Positions 1 to 9,403 of a DNA stretch of 64,000 nucleotides are shown here, piece after piece. This DNA is from Brevibacterium sp. S22 (GTDB lineage: Bacteria > Actinomycetota > Actinomycetes > Actinomycetales > Brevibacteriaceae), in the NCBI RefSeq assembly GCF_004745485.1, contig NZ_RHFG01000006.1, positions 1-64,000 of the forward strand. Direction: 5' to 3'. A program made the translations under genes and the position numbers. A model generated the notes under the pieces. It searched no databases, was not told the origin of the DNA, and saw only the letters and a program-made list of their open reading frames with translations. How positions within the stretch are numbered: position 1 is the stretch's first letter; the number at the start of each line of letters is the position of its first letter.

Positions 1-243
1 ACTCCCTTGGTTTCAGGGGGTGGACAGCCTTCTGATCAAGTTACCGAGGTGGGCCGAGCTGGTGCCGGCCGCACCATCCATGTGATCGGACAAATCGAGG
101 TCACGACACCACTGTGTGGGTCAGCGCGAGGTGGAGTCACGATCACGGGATGGAGAGGCCAACACCTACTCTGCCAGCCAGTCCCAGACCAGCCACTGTC
201 AATACTCACAGCGCGAGGTTGCTGGGCCGCCGTCAGGCAGTAA
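1..243. other. Left-edge non-coding stretch
   Basis: These 243 bases lie downstream of the minus-strand ABC ATPase gene. I see no convincing reading frame, RNA gene or strong terminator hairpin here. Open frames in this stretch have actinobacteria-unlike arginine/serine-rich translations and are shadows. Confidence 0.4.
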
Positions 244-2070
244 TCAGGGGGCGGTGCGGAGGGTTCTGGCCAGTTCGCGGCGCTCAGCCTGCTCCTTCGG
301 GTCCGGGACCGGCAGCGACGCGATGAGACGCTTCGTGTAGTCGTTGTCCGGTGATCCGAGCACCTGCTCACCCGTGCCCTCTTCGAGCAGCTCACCGTGG
401 AAGAGCACCCCGATGCGGTCGGAGAGCATATCGACCACGGCGAGGTCATGGCTGATGAACAGGGCCGCGAAGTCGAAGCGGTTCTGCAGCTCGACGAAGA
501 GCTCGAGCACCTTCGCCTGCACCGACACGTCGAGAGCCGAGGTCGGCTCATCGGCGATGAGCAGCTCCGGATCGAGCGCCAGCCCACGCGCCAACGACGC
601 CCGCTGGCGCTGACCGCCTGAGAGCTCGTGCGGATAGCGGGCCGCATACGCCTTCGGCAGCTGCACGGAATCGAGGAGTTCGAGCACTCGCTGCGACCTG
701 TCGGACGGGCTCATCTCCCGCCGGTGGATCGCGAACGGTTCGGCGATGCACTCCCCGATCGTCAGGTGCGGATTGAACGAGGCCGCCGGGTCCTGGAACA
801 CAAACCCGATCCGTCGCCGGATCTTCGAGAACGCACGCTCCTTGAACCCGACCATCTCGTGCCCGAGCACCGCGAGGCTGCCGCCGCTGGCCCTGGTCAG
901 GCCCGCGATCGCACGCCCGATCGTGGTCTTGCCCGACCCCGATTCGCCGACGAGTCCGTAGACCTCGCCGGCCTTGATGTCGAAGCTGACCTTCTTCACC
1001 GCGTGGAAGTCCGATTTGCCGATTCCGCCCGGATAGACGATGTCGAGATCGCGCGCGGTCACGATCGATTCGCGTGCATCTCTCTCCTTCGCCGAGGCGG
1101 TCCCGACCGAGGTCTCCCCCGCTGAGTCGGTGCGGCGTGAACCGGCACCGTCCGATGTCTCACCCGTCGACGACGGATCCCCCGCGGTCGCACCGGACCG
1201 GGGTTCCGCCTCGGCGGCGGCCGCCTTGCGACTGCCGGCCACGGTCGACCCGATCCGCGGCACTGCCGCGAGCAGCTCACGCGTGTACTGCTCCTGCGGA
1301 TCATTGAAGAGCTGCTCGACGGACGAGACCTCGACGAGGTCGCCGCGCAGCATCACGGCCACGCGATCGGCGAGGTCGGCGACGACGCCCATGTTGTGGG
1401 TGATGAGGACGATGGCCGTGCCCGTCTCGTCCCGCAGTTCGCGCAGCAGGTCGAGGATCTCCGCCTGCACGGTGACGTCGAGGGCGGTGGTCGGCTCGTC
1501 GGCGACGATGAGCTTCGCGCCGAGAGCCAAGGCCATGGCGATGACGATGCGCTGCTTCTGCCCGCCCGAGAACTGGTGCGGATAGTAGTCGAAACGGCTT
1601 TCGGCATCGGGGATCCCGACCTGCTGCATGGCCGTGACGACGCGTGCCTTGAGGTCGGCCTTGCTCGCCTTCCTATCGTGGGCGCGCAGGCCTTCGGCGA
1701 TCTGCCATCCGACCGTGTACACGGGGTTGAGCGCGGTCGACGGCTCCTGGAAGACCATCGCCACATCCCGGCCGCGCATGGCCCGCAGCTCATCGGCGGA
1801 GACGCTGAGCACGTTCTGCCCGGAGATGACGATGGCTCCGGAGCGCTGTGCTGTCTCCGGCAGCAGCCCGAGGATGGACCGGGCGGTCACGGTCTTGCCG
1901 GACCCCGACTCGCCCACGATCGCCAGCACCTCACCGGGTGAGACGCTCAGCGATACGTCTTTGACGGCGTGGACGTCCCCGCCGTCGGTGGAGAAGGTGA
2001 CGTCGAGGCCGTCGACGTCGAGGATGCTGCCGGTCGCCGAGGCGGTCTGCTCGTGTTTCTGCTTGCTCAT
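244..2070 (-). CDS. Dipeptide/oligopeptide ABC transporter, fused double ATPase (DppD-DppF type)
   Basis: This 608-residue cytoplasmic protein powers a peptide-type ABC importer. It carries two complete nucleotide-binding domains. The first has Walker A GESGSGKT (about residues 53-60), signature FSGGQKQR and Walker B LIVADEPTTALD. The second has GESGSGKT, signature LSGGQRQR and LLIADEPTSALD. Each domain also has the C-terminal oligopeptide-type extension (RELLAAVPR; KRLIASLP). A roughly 60-residue Ala/Ser/Glu-rich linker joins the halves, so one gene replaces the separate dppD and dppF. Its start overlaps the stop of the upstream permease gene by four bases, which suggests translational coupling. 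It is the last gene of a four-gene minus-strand operon. The substrate (peptide, nickel or another solute) cannot be told from sequence. Confidence 0.93.
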   Translation of the reverse strand: MSKQKHEQTASATGSILDVDGLDVTFSTDGGDVHAVKDVSLSVSPGEVLAIVGESGSGKTVTARSILGLLPETAQRSGAIVISGQNVLSVSADELRAMRGRDVAMVFQEPSTALNPVYTVGWQIAEGLRAHDRKASKADLKARVVTAMQQVGIPDAESRFDYYPHQFSGGQKQRIVIAMALALGAKLIVADEPTTALDVTVQAEILDLLRELRDETGTAIVLITHNMGVVADLADRVAVMLRGDLVEVSSVEQLFNDPQEQYTRELLAAVPRIGSTVAGSRKAAAAEAEPRSGATAGDPSSTGETSDGAGSRRTDSAGETSVGTASAKERDARESIVTARDLDIVYPGGIGKSDFHAVKKVSFDIKAGEVYGLVGESGSGKTTIGRAIAGLTRASGGSLAVLGHEMVGFKERAFSKIRRRIGFVFQDPAASFNPHLTIGECIAEPFAIHRREMSPSDRSQRVLELLDSVQLPKAYAARYPHELSGGQRQRASLARGLALDPELLIADEPTSALDVSVQAKVLELFVELQNRFDFAALFISHDLAVVDMLSDRIGVLFHGELLEEGTGEQVLGSPDNDYTKRLIASLPVPDPKEQAERRELARTLRTAP

Positions 2071-3128
2071 GCCGTGACCTCCGCGGACTTGGTGTTCTTG
2101 AGCTTGGCTTTGCGTCGCACGCGCAGACGCGGATCGTTGAGGTCGTTCATCGACTCACCGACCAGGGTGATTCCCAGCACCGTGAGCACGATGGCCAGGC
2201 CCGGGAACACCGCCGTCCACCACACGCCGGAGGTGACGTCCGGCAGTGCCTTGTTGAGGTCGTATCCCCATTCCGACGCCGAGGTGGGTTCGATGCCGAA
2301 GCCCAGGAACCCGAGTCCGGCCAAGGTCAGGATCGCCTCGGAGGAGTTGAGTGTGAAGATCAGCGGCAGGGTCCGCGTGGCATTGCGGAAGATGTGCTTG
2401 GAGATGATCCGCGTCTTCGACGCGCCGAGGACGATCGCCGATTCGACGAACGGCTCGGCCTTCAGACGCAGGGTCTCGGCACGGACGACGCGGAAGTACT
2501 GCGGGATGAAGACGACCGTGATCGAGAACGCGGCCGCGGCGATGCCGCCCCACGCACTCGACTGACCGCCGGAGATCGCGATCGACATGACCAGCGCCAA
2601 CAGCAGGGTCGGGAAGGCGTAGACGGCATCGGCGACGACGACGAGGATGCGGTCGAGCCAACCGCCGATGTAACCGGAGATGAGACCGAGGATGACACCG
2701 GCGAAGATCGACATGACCACGGCCACGACGATGACGGCCACAGCCGTCTGGGCGCCCCAGACGACACGGGAGAAGACATCGTAGCCGCCGACGGTCGTGC
2801 CCCAGATGTGGGTTCCGCCGGGCGGCAGCTTCGAGCCGAAGTTGCCCTCGGAGGTGCCCAGCTGGTTGAACCCGTAGGGGGCGATGAGCGGAGCGAAGAT
2901 CGCGCAGATGAGCACGATTCCGCACAGCACCAAGCCGGTGATGAGCATTCCGCGCTGCAGACCGACCGACTGCCTCAGGTGGGAGATGATCGGCAGGCGG
3001 GAGAACCAGGATTTCCTGGTTCGGTCGTCGAACGCCACTGCGGGGACACCGGAGCCGGGAGGCTCCTCGGCGAAGGTCTGGGCCGTCTCATCCGGGCCCG
3101 GGTTCTGTGGAGTCTCTGGAGTGGACAT
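2067..3128 (-). CDS. Peptide-type ABC transporter permease (DppC/OppC family)
   Basis: This 353-residue inner-membrane permease has a cytoplasmic N-terminal tail of about 60 residues, a first membrane helix near residues 57-80, and the binding-protein-dependent permease domain with the EAA-type loop (VESAIVLGASKTRIISKHIFRN). An OppC-type N-terminal segment (RLPIISHLRQS) precedes the first helix. It should pair with the DppB-like permease encoded just upstream. The stop of that gene and this ATG share one base (TGATG), and this gene overlaps the following ATPase gene by four bases, so the three are almost certainly co-translated. DppC is the safest family name; the substrate is not predictable. 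Confidence 0.92.
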   Translation of the reverse strand: MSTPETPQNPGPDETAQTFAEEPPGSGVPAVAFDDRTRKSWFSRLPIISHLRQSVGLQRGMLITGLVLCGIVLICAIFAPLIAPYGFNQLGTSEGNFGSKLPPGGTHIWGTTVGGYDVFSRVVWGAQTAVAVIVVAVVMSIFAGVILGLISGYIGGWLDRILVVVADAVYAFPTLLLALVMSIAISGGQSSAWGGIAAAAFSITVVFIPQYFRVVRAETLRLKAEPFVESAIVLGASKTRIISKHIFRNATRTLPLIFTLNSSEAILTLAGLGFLGFGIEPTSASEWGYDLNKALPDVTSGVWWTAVFPGLAIVLTVLGITLVGESMNDLNDPRLRVRRKAKLKNTKSAEVTA

Positions 3129-4219
3129 CAGTACCTCACTCTCGGGTCGATGAACGCGGCGATGACGTCGACAAGGAAGTTCGTGACCGCGACGATGACG
3201 GCGAGGAAGACGACGATTCCCTGGACGGCCACGAAGTCACGGGCGGTCAGGTATTCGGCGAGTTTGAAGCCGAGTCCCTTCCACTCGAACGTCGTCTCCG
3301 TGAGCACGGCGCCGGCGAGCATGAGCGCGATCTGCATGCCCATGACGGTGATGATCGGGATCAGCGCAGGACGGTACGCATGCTTGGTGACCAGGCGGTA
3401 TTCGGAGATTCCGCGGGATCGACCGGAGTCGATGTACTGCTGTTCGAGCGTGCCGATGAGGTTCGTGCGCACGAGTCGGAGGAAAACTCCGGCGGTGAGC
3501 ACGCCGAGCGCGATCGCCGGCAGCACCGCATGGGCGAGGACATCGCCGAGGACGGAGAAGTTGCCGATGCGCAGAGCATCGATGAGGTAGAACCTCGTCG
3601 GGCCGACGACACCGGACATGATGTACTCGGTCTCCGTGGTGCCGCGGCCGGCCACCGGCAGGACCGGCAGGAAGACGCCGAAGATGAGTTTGAGGATCAT
3701 GCCGGCGAAGAACACCGGGGTCGCATAGCCGAGGATCGCGAGCACACGCAGTGCCGCATCCGGGGCCTTGTCGCGGTGGTAGGCGGCGAGCATGCCCAGC
3801 GGGATGCCGAGGATGAACGCGACGATGAGCGCGTAGAAGACGAGTTCGACGGTCGCCGATCCGTAGTTGAGCAGGATCGACGAGACGGGCTGGCCGTCGG
3901 AGACCGCGGTGCCGAAGTCGCCCTTGAGCAGGTTGCCCATGTATTCGAAGTACTGGACGAGGATGGGCCGGTCGTAGCCGGCGGCGTGGACGCGCTCGGC
4001 CAGCTGGGCCTTCGTCAGGCGTCCGCCCAGCGCTGCGGTGATCGGGTCACCGGTGATGCGCATGAGGAAGAACACCAGAGTGGTGAGGATGAAGATGGTG
4101 GGAATGATGAGGAGGAAGCGGATGAGGACATAGCGTCCCAGACCGCCTCCCGAGGGCTTCTTGACCGCGACCGAAGTCTCGGCGGCCTCTGCCCCTGGTT
4201 CGCTGATGGCAGCAGACAT
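3128..4219 (-). CDS. Peptide-type ABC transporter permease (DppB/OppB family)
   Basis: This 363-residue integral membrane protein is the first permease of the importer. It has the DppB-type N-terminus (RYVLIRFLLIIPTIFILTTL), an external loop carrying GDPITAALGG, and the permease domain with the EAA loop SRGISEYRLVTKHAYRPALIPI. Length and order fit DppB, which is usually followed by DppC. A spacer of 153 bases separates it from the upstream binding-protein gene, and that spacer holds a long stem-loop. The stop overlaps the DppC start by one base. Confidence 0.92.
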   Translation of the reverse strand: MSAAISEPGAEAAETSVAVKKPSGGGLGRYVLIRFLLIIPTIFILTTLVFFLMRITGDPITAALGGRLTKAQLAERVHAAGYDRPILVQYFEYMGNLLKGDFGTAVSDGQPVSSILLNYGSATVELVFYALIVAFILGIPLGMLAAYHRDKAPDAALRVLAILGYATPVFFAGMILKLIFGVFLPVLPVAGRGTTETEYIMSGVVGPTRFYLIDALRIGNFSVLGDVLAHAVLPAIALGVLTAGVFLRLVRTNLIGTLEQQYIDSGRSRGISEYRLVTKHAYRPALIPIITVMGMQIALMLAGAVLTETTFEWKGLGFKLAEYLTARDFVAVQGIVVFLAVIVAVTNFLVDVIAAFIDPRVRY

Positions 4220-4323
4220 GTGTTCCTTATGGGATGTGTTTCGAGGCGCTCGCGGCGAGGGACGGGCAGAGGTCGCCTCGGTGAGGGGTCACTGCAGATG
4301 TACGGACCTCACCGCGAACGCGC

Positions 4324-4365
4324 CACGAGGTGCAGGCGAACCGGTCGGCTCACCTGCACCTCGTG
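4324..4365 (-). promoter_or_regulatory. Intercistronic stem-loop between binding-protein and permease genes
   Basis: A perfect 13-base inverted repeat (CACGAGGTGCAGG at 4324-4336 pairing with 4353-4365) lies seven bases past the end of the solute-binding-protein gene and before the permease genes. There is no U-run. In binding-protein-dependent operons such hairpins typically protect the upstream mRNA or attenuate read-through, so that the binding protein is made in excess. That role is inferred. Confidence 0.6.
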
Positions 4366-4372
4366 TGGGTGA

Positions 4373-6007
4373 TCACTTGCTCAGCAGCGGCAAACGGAAC
4401 TGGAAAGCGGGGTCGAGGGTGTCGTCGACGCCCTTGACGTCCTTGCCGGACACGGCGATCTGGTTGCCCTGCAGCAGCGGCAGGGTCGGCAGTTCGTCAG
4501 CCAGCTGACCCTGGATCTTCTTCAGAGCCTCTTCGCGCTTGCCCTCATCGGCGATCGAGGACTGAGCGTTGAGCTCCTTGTTCATCGCCTCGTCACGGTA
4601 GTGGTTGGCGAGGAACGACGGAGTCTCATCCGTGTCGTAGAAGAACGGCACGAGGTAGTTGTCGGCATCCGAGTAGTCCGGGAACCAACCCAGCTGGTAC
4701 ATCGGGTAGACGTCGTCGGTGCGGTCCTTCGAGTACTGCACCCACTCGGTCGACTGCAGCTTGACCTTGAACAGCCCGGTCTTGTCGAGCTGGTCCTTCA
4801 CCAGGGCGTACTCATCGCCCGAGGACGGACCGTAGTGGTCCGGGTTGTACTGCAGCTTGAGCTCGACCGGGGTCTTGACTCCGGCGTCCTTGAGCGCCTT
4901 CTTCGCCTTCTCGACATCGGCGCCGCCCTTGCCGTCGCCGTATTCGGACTTCAGCGGCTCGTCGGAGCCGGGCAGTCCGTCGGGCACGTGCGAGTACAGC
5001 GGGGTGAAGGTGTCCTTGTAGACCTGGCTGGCGATGGCCTGACGGTCGACGGAGTCGGCCATGGCCTTGCGCACGGCGAGCGCCTTCTTCTCATCGGCCT
5101 CATCGGTCTTCGCACCGAAGGGCATCGTGTCGTAGTTGAACACGATGTAGCGGATCTCGCCGCCGGGGCCCTTGTGGACCTTGAGGTCCTCGTTCTTGCC
5201 GAGGTCCTCGACGTCGGTGGCCGAGAGCGAACGCCAGGCCACGTCGATGGTGTTCTCCTGGACGTCGAGCTTCATATTGTTCGCGTCCGAGTAGTACTTC
5301 ATCTGCACGGTCTCGGTCTTCGCGGGCTCGATGAAGCCCTTGTAGTCCGGGTTGGCCTTGTAGGTGATCAGCTCGTTGAACTTGAAGCCGTCGATCGTGT
5401 ACGGACCGGCGAAGGCCTTGCCGTCGACGATGTCCTGATCCTTCGTGACCTTGTCGGCCGAGAACACGTCTTCGTCGACGATCGGTCCGGCGGCGCTGGC
5501 CAGCACTCCCGGCCAGGTCTGGTCGTTCTTGCGCTTGAGGTTGAAGACGACGGTCTTCTCGTCCGGGGTCTCCACGGACTTCAGTCCGCCCAGCAGCGAG
5601 GAGGGCCCGTTGGGGTCCTGGATCTTCAGCTGCCGGTCGAAGGAGAACTTCACGTCCGAGGACGTCAGTTCGTTGCCGTTGGCGTATTTGAGCCCGTCCT
5701 TGAGCTTGACCTCGTACTTCGTCGGCTCGGTGAAGTCAGCCGATTCGGCGATCGAGGGGTTGAGCTCGGCCGTGCCCGGCTTGTAGGCGAGGATATACGG
5801 GTAGATCTGCTGTTCGACGAGCGAGCTTCCGTTGTCGTACGCAGCAGCCGGGTCGAGAGCCACGACCTTGTCCGTGGTTCCGACCGTGAGCATTCCGCCC
5901 TTGTCGTCCCCGCCGCCGCCTCCGGTCGTCGAGGTCGAGCAGGCGGAGAGGAGCAGAGCTCCGGCTGCGGCGATGGCCACAGCCTTTGCACCGGTTCGTC
6001 GTTTCAT
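4373..6007 (-). CDS. Extracellular solute-binding protein family 5 (peptide-binding lipoprotein)
   Basis: This 544-residue lipoprotein is the substrate-binding component of the importer. It starts MKRRTGAKA, followed by a hydrophobic signal and lipobox LLSAC with the lipidated cysteine at residue 23. A Gly/Ser/Thr-rich tether follows, then a family 5 binding-protein fold (for example FSFDRQLKIQDPNGPSSLLG and the C-terminal LPLLQGNQIAVSGKDV). Length matches DppA/OppA homologues. An AGGA ribosome site sits six bases before the ATG. It is first in the operon and separated from the permeases by a hairpin. Peptides are the commonest ligands of this family, but other ligands are known. Confidence 0.92.
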   Translation of the reverse strand: MKRRTGAKAVAIAAAGALLLSACSTSTTGGGGGDDKGGMLTVGTTDKVVALDPAAAYDNGSSLVEQQIYPYILAYKPGTAELNPSIAESADFTEPTKYEVKLKDGLKYANGNELTSSDVKFSFDRQLKIQDPNGPSSLLGGLKSVETPDEKTVVFNLKRKNDQTWPGVLASAAGPIVDEDVFSADKVTKDQDIVDGKAFAGPYTIDGFKFNELITYKANPDYKGFIEPAKTETVQMKYYSDANNMKLDVQENTIDVAWRSLSATDVEDLGKNEDLKVHKGPGGEIRYIVFNYDTMPFGAKTDEADEKKALAVRKAMADSVDRQAIASQVYKDTFTPLYSHVPDGLPGSDEPLKSEYGDGKGGADVEKAKKALKDAGVKTPVELKLQYNPDHYGPSSGDEYALVKDQLDKTGLFKVKLQSTEWVQYSKDRTDDVYPMYQLGWFPDYSDADNYLVPFFYDTDETPSFLANHYRDEAMNKELNAQSSIADEGKREEALKKIQGQLADELPTLPLLQGNQIAVSGKDVKGVDDTLDPAFQFRLPLLSK

Positions 6008-6382
6008 GGTGTTCCTGTCGTTTCAAAAGTGCTCTTCGTGTCTTCTTTGCTCGAAGAGATCCGCACCACATCATACGGTTCCCGTCCCAAATAGTGAACT
6101 GACCCACATGAAGTGATCCAGTTCGCAATGACTTCGCAACAATTCGCCGAGGCGGCCCTGCCCGGCACAGCGAAACCTCTTTTGCCGGAACGGGAAACTG
6201 CGTCGGCGAATGCGATTTGCGTCACCGATGACAATCGGTTTGACTTATGAGGTGCATCACAGAGAACACATGGGAAACACTCGTGATACTGGCCGCTGAA
6301 TCGCCGGCCGGCGCTCTGGCACAGACGCTAGATAAGCAACACCGTGTCGGCGATCCCGGCGCGGAAGAACGAATGGAGAAGC
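6008..6382. other. Divergent intergenic region, importer operon / alanine symporter
   Basis: This 375-base region separates two divergently transcribed genes. It contains the candidate minus-strand promoter at 6070-6098 and one copy of the 11-mer CGCCGAGGCGG (10-mer core at 6146-6155). On the plus strand a TAGATA hexamer lies at 6329-6334, ten bases before an alternative GTG. I see no RNA gene or long palindrome. Confidence 0.5.
6070..6098 (-). promoter_or_regulatory. Candidate promoter of the peptide-importer operon
   Basis: Read on the minus strand, TTCACT (6098-6093), a 17-base spacer and TATGAT (6075-6070) resemble a housekeeping sigma promoter. It lies about 63 bases before the binding-protein start codon in an AT-richer patch. 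It was judged by eye only. Confidence 0.4.
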
Positions 6383-7921
6383 GTGTCCGCTTTCATCGAC
6401 TGGCTCAACGGAGTTGTGTGGTCCTCCGCCCTCGTCTACCTGTGTCTCGGCGCGGGTGTCTATTTCACGATCCGCTCCCGCGCGGTTCAGATCCGCCAGA
6501 TCCCAGCCATCTTCAGGCAGATGTACAGGGGCAAGAGCTCCAATGAGGGAGTCTCGTCCTTCCAGGCCCTCGCGATCTCTCTGGCCGGCCGTGTCGGCGT
6601 CGGCAATATCGCCGGCGTCGCCACCGCCATCGGCTTCGGAGGCCCGGGTGCCGTCGTCTGGATGTGGATCTCGGCCCTCCTCGGCGCTTCGACGTCCTAC
6701 GTCGAATCCACCCTGGGACAGATCTTCAAGGAACAGGATCCCCGCACCGGTGAGTACCGCGGCGGCCCGGCCTTCTACATCGAGAAGGCCTACCGCCACA
6801 CCAAGGCCCGCGGCCTGTTCAAGGTCTACGGCATGGTCTTCGCTGCCGTGACCGTCATCGCCATGTCCTTCATGCTGCCGGGCATCCAATCCAATGCGAT
6901 CTCCGGCGCCGTCGAGAACGCATGGAGCGTCCCGACCTGGGGCACCGCCATCGCGCTCGTCATCATCATGGGCTTCATCGTCGTCGGCGGAATCAAGCGC
7001 ATCGCGCACTTCGCTTCGCTGGCAGTGCCCTTCATGGCCGTCATCTACATCATTGCGGCCATCGCCGTGACGATCATCAACGCCGACCAGATCATTCCGG
7101 TCGTCCAGCTGATGTTCACCTCGGCCTTCGGCATCGATGCCGGACCGGAAGCGGCCTTCGGCGGCATCATCGGCATGGCCGTCCAGTGGGGCGTCCAGCG
7201 CGGCATCTACTCGAACGAAGCCGGGCAGGGCACCGGACCGCACGCGGCATCGGCCGCCGAGGTCTCGCACCCTTCGAAGCAGGGACTCGTCCAGGCCGGC
7301 TCGGTCTACATCGACACCCTGTTCGTGTGCTCGGCGACCGCGTTCATGATCCTCTCGACCGGCATGTACAAGGTCTTCGACGCCGACGAGACGACGATCA
7401 TCGGCACCGGCCGCGGACAGATGGCCGAGGAGATCGCTGCGACTCCGGGCGAGAAGTGGCCGCAGGCGGGACTCGACTCGATGATCCACGGCTTCGGTGC
7501 CAGCTTCATCGCGATCTCGATCTTCCTCTTCGCACTGACCACGATCGTCGCCTACTACTACATGGCCGAGACGAACCTCGTGTACCTGCTGGGCAAGGTC
7601 AAGAACACCTTTGTGATCGCTGTCGGCAAGCGCGTGCTGCAGCTGCTCATCCTCGTCGCCGTCGCCGTGGGTGCGATGTCCACCGCGGGCAGCGCCTGGG
7701 CGCTCGGTGACATCGGCGTGGGCCTCATGGCCTGGCTGAACATCATCGGCATCCTCATCCTGCAGCAGCCGGCGTTCAAGCTCCTGCGCGACTTCGAACG
7801 CCAGACCAAGCACGGCCTGGACCCGGTGTTCGAGCCCGAGAAGATCGGCGTGCGCAACGCCGACTTCTGGGATCAGCGCGTGGCTCGGCTCAAGGCCGGC
7901 GAGGCGGTGCCGGAAGGCTGA
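6383..7921 (+). CDS. Alanine/glycine:cation symporter (AGCS family)
   Basis: This sodium:amino-acid symporter has about 512 residues and many membrane helices. Family features are the N-terminal FIDWLNGVVWS, the motif SFQALAISLAGRVGVGNIAG, the segment GGPGAVVWMWISALLGAS, and TLGQIFKEQD. I chose GTG at 6383 because GGAGAA lies just upstream and homologues begin close to the FIDWLNG segment. A GTG at 6344 would add 13 residues and could be leaderless. It is divergent from the peptide importer and ends before a strong bidirectional hairpin. Substrate is probably alanine or glycine with sodium, by family. Confidence 0.92.
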   Translation: MSAFIDWLNGVVWSSALVYLCLGAGVYFTIRSRAVQIRQIPAIFRQMYRGKSSNEGVSSFQALAISLAGRVGVGNIAGVATAIGFGGPGAVVWMWISALLGASTSYVESTLGQIFKEQDPRTGEYRGGPAFYIEKAYRHTKARGLFKVYGMVFAAVTVIAMSFMLPGIQSNAISGAVENAWSVPTWGTAIALVIIMGFIVVGGIKRIAHFASLAVPFMAVIYIIAAIAVTIINADQIIPVVQLMFTSAFGIDAGPEAAFGGIIGMAVQWGVQRGIYSNEAGQGTGPHAASAAEVSHPSKQGLVQAGSVYIDTLFVCSATAFMILSTGMYKVFDADETTIIGTGRGQMAEEIAATPGEKWPQAGLDSMIHGFGASFIAISIFLFALTTIVAYYYMAETNLVYLLGKVKNTFVIAVGKRVLQLLILVAVAVGAMSTAGSAWALGDIGVGLMAWLNIIGILILQQPAFKLLRDFERQTKHGLDPVFEPEKIGVRNADFWDQRVARLKAGEAVPEG

Positions 7922-7970
7922 TGACCCTCGCGGTCGGCTGACGATTCGTCATCGCCGATCCGCGGGACAC

Positions 7971-8006
7971 CACGAGGCCCGGGACAATGGCGTCCCGGGC
8001 CTCGTG
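7971..8006. terminator. Bidirectional terminator hairpin
   Basis: A perfect 15-base stem (CACGAGGCCCGGGAC at 7971-7985, with 7992-8006) and a six-base loop sit between convergent genes, the symporter and the aldolase. There is no clear U-tract on either side. Confidence 0.7.
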
Positions 8007-8027
8007 CCATTCACAGTGGAATCTCGC

Positions 8028-8095
8028 CGAGAAACGGGCTGAGCGCCGAGACACGGGTGTGCACATGCGTTTCTCGACGCTTGGCCCGTTTCTCG
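8028..8095 (+). terminator. Second stem-loop between symporter and aldolase genes
   Basis: Arms 8028-8045 and 8078-8095 form an 18-base stem with two G-U pairs only when transcribed from the plus strand; on the other strand those positions mismatch. CGTTTCTCGACG is also directly repeated at 8068-8079 and 8087-8098. It is probably a back-up terminator for the plus-strand symporter transcript. Confidence 0.45.
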
Positions 8096-8129
8096 ACGGT
8101 TCACGGGGCAGGCTCTGCTGCCCGCCGGC

Positions 8130-9155
<1,026 letters not shown>

Positions 9156-9286
9156 ACTTGCTCCTTGGTCGGGGTCGGCCGTTTCTGCTGCCACCAGCCT
9201 ACTCGTTCCGTCCTGCCCATGGCAGGAGGTCCCAACGGGACCTTCCCTCGCCGAGGATGCCCACCCCTGACATGGCCCGTGAACGT

Positions 9287-9320
9287 CGAAACCGCTCGAC
9301 CGGTCGGTCGAGCGGTTTCG
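9287..9320 (-). terminator. Terminator hairpin after the BCCT transporter gene
   Basis: A perfect 15-base stem (CGAAACCGCTCGACC at 9287-9301, with 9306-9320) with a four-base loop lies 84 bases beyond the end of the minus-strand BCCT gene and before the aldolase gene. Confidence 0.7.
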
Positions 9321-9403
9321 TCGGTGATGAGCCGCCTGGGCGAGAGACTCTGCCCGATGGGACAGTCAGGGTGTAAGCCTCGGACGGGCCGCCTCGGTGC
9401 GGG

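Noticed and set aside
2394-4372. Long plus-strand frames over the peptide importer permeases
   Set aside because: Translations are Asp/Glu/Arg/Gly-rich shadows of minus-strand genes with clear families.
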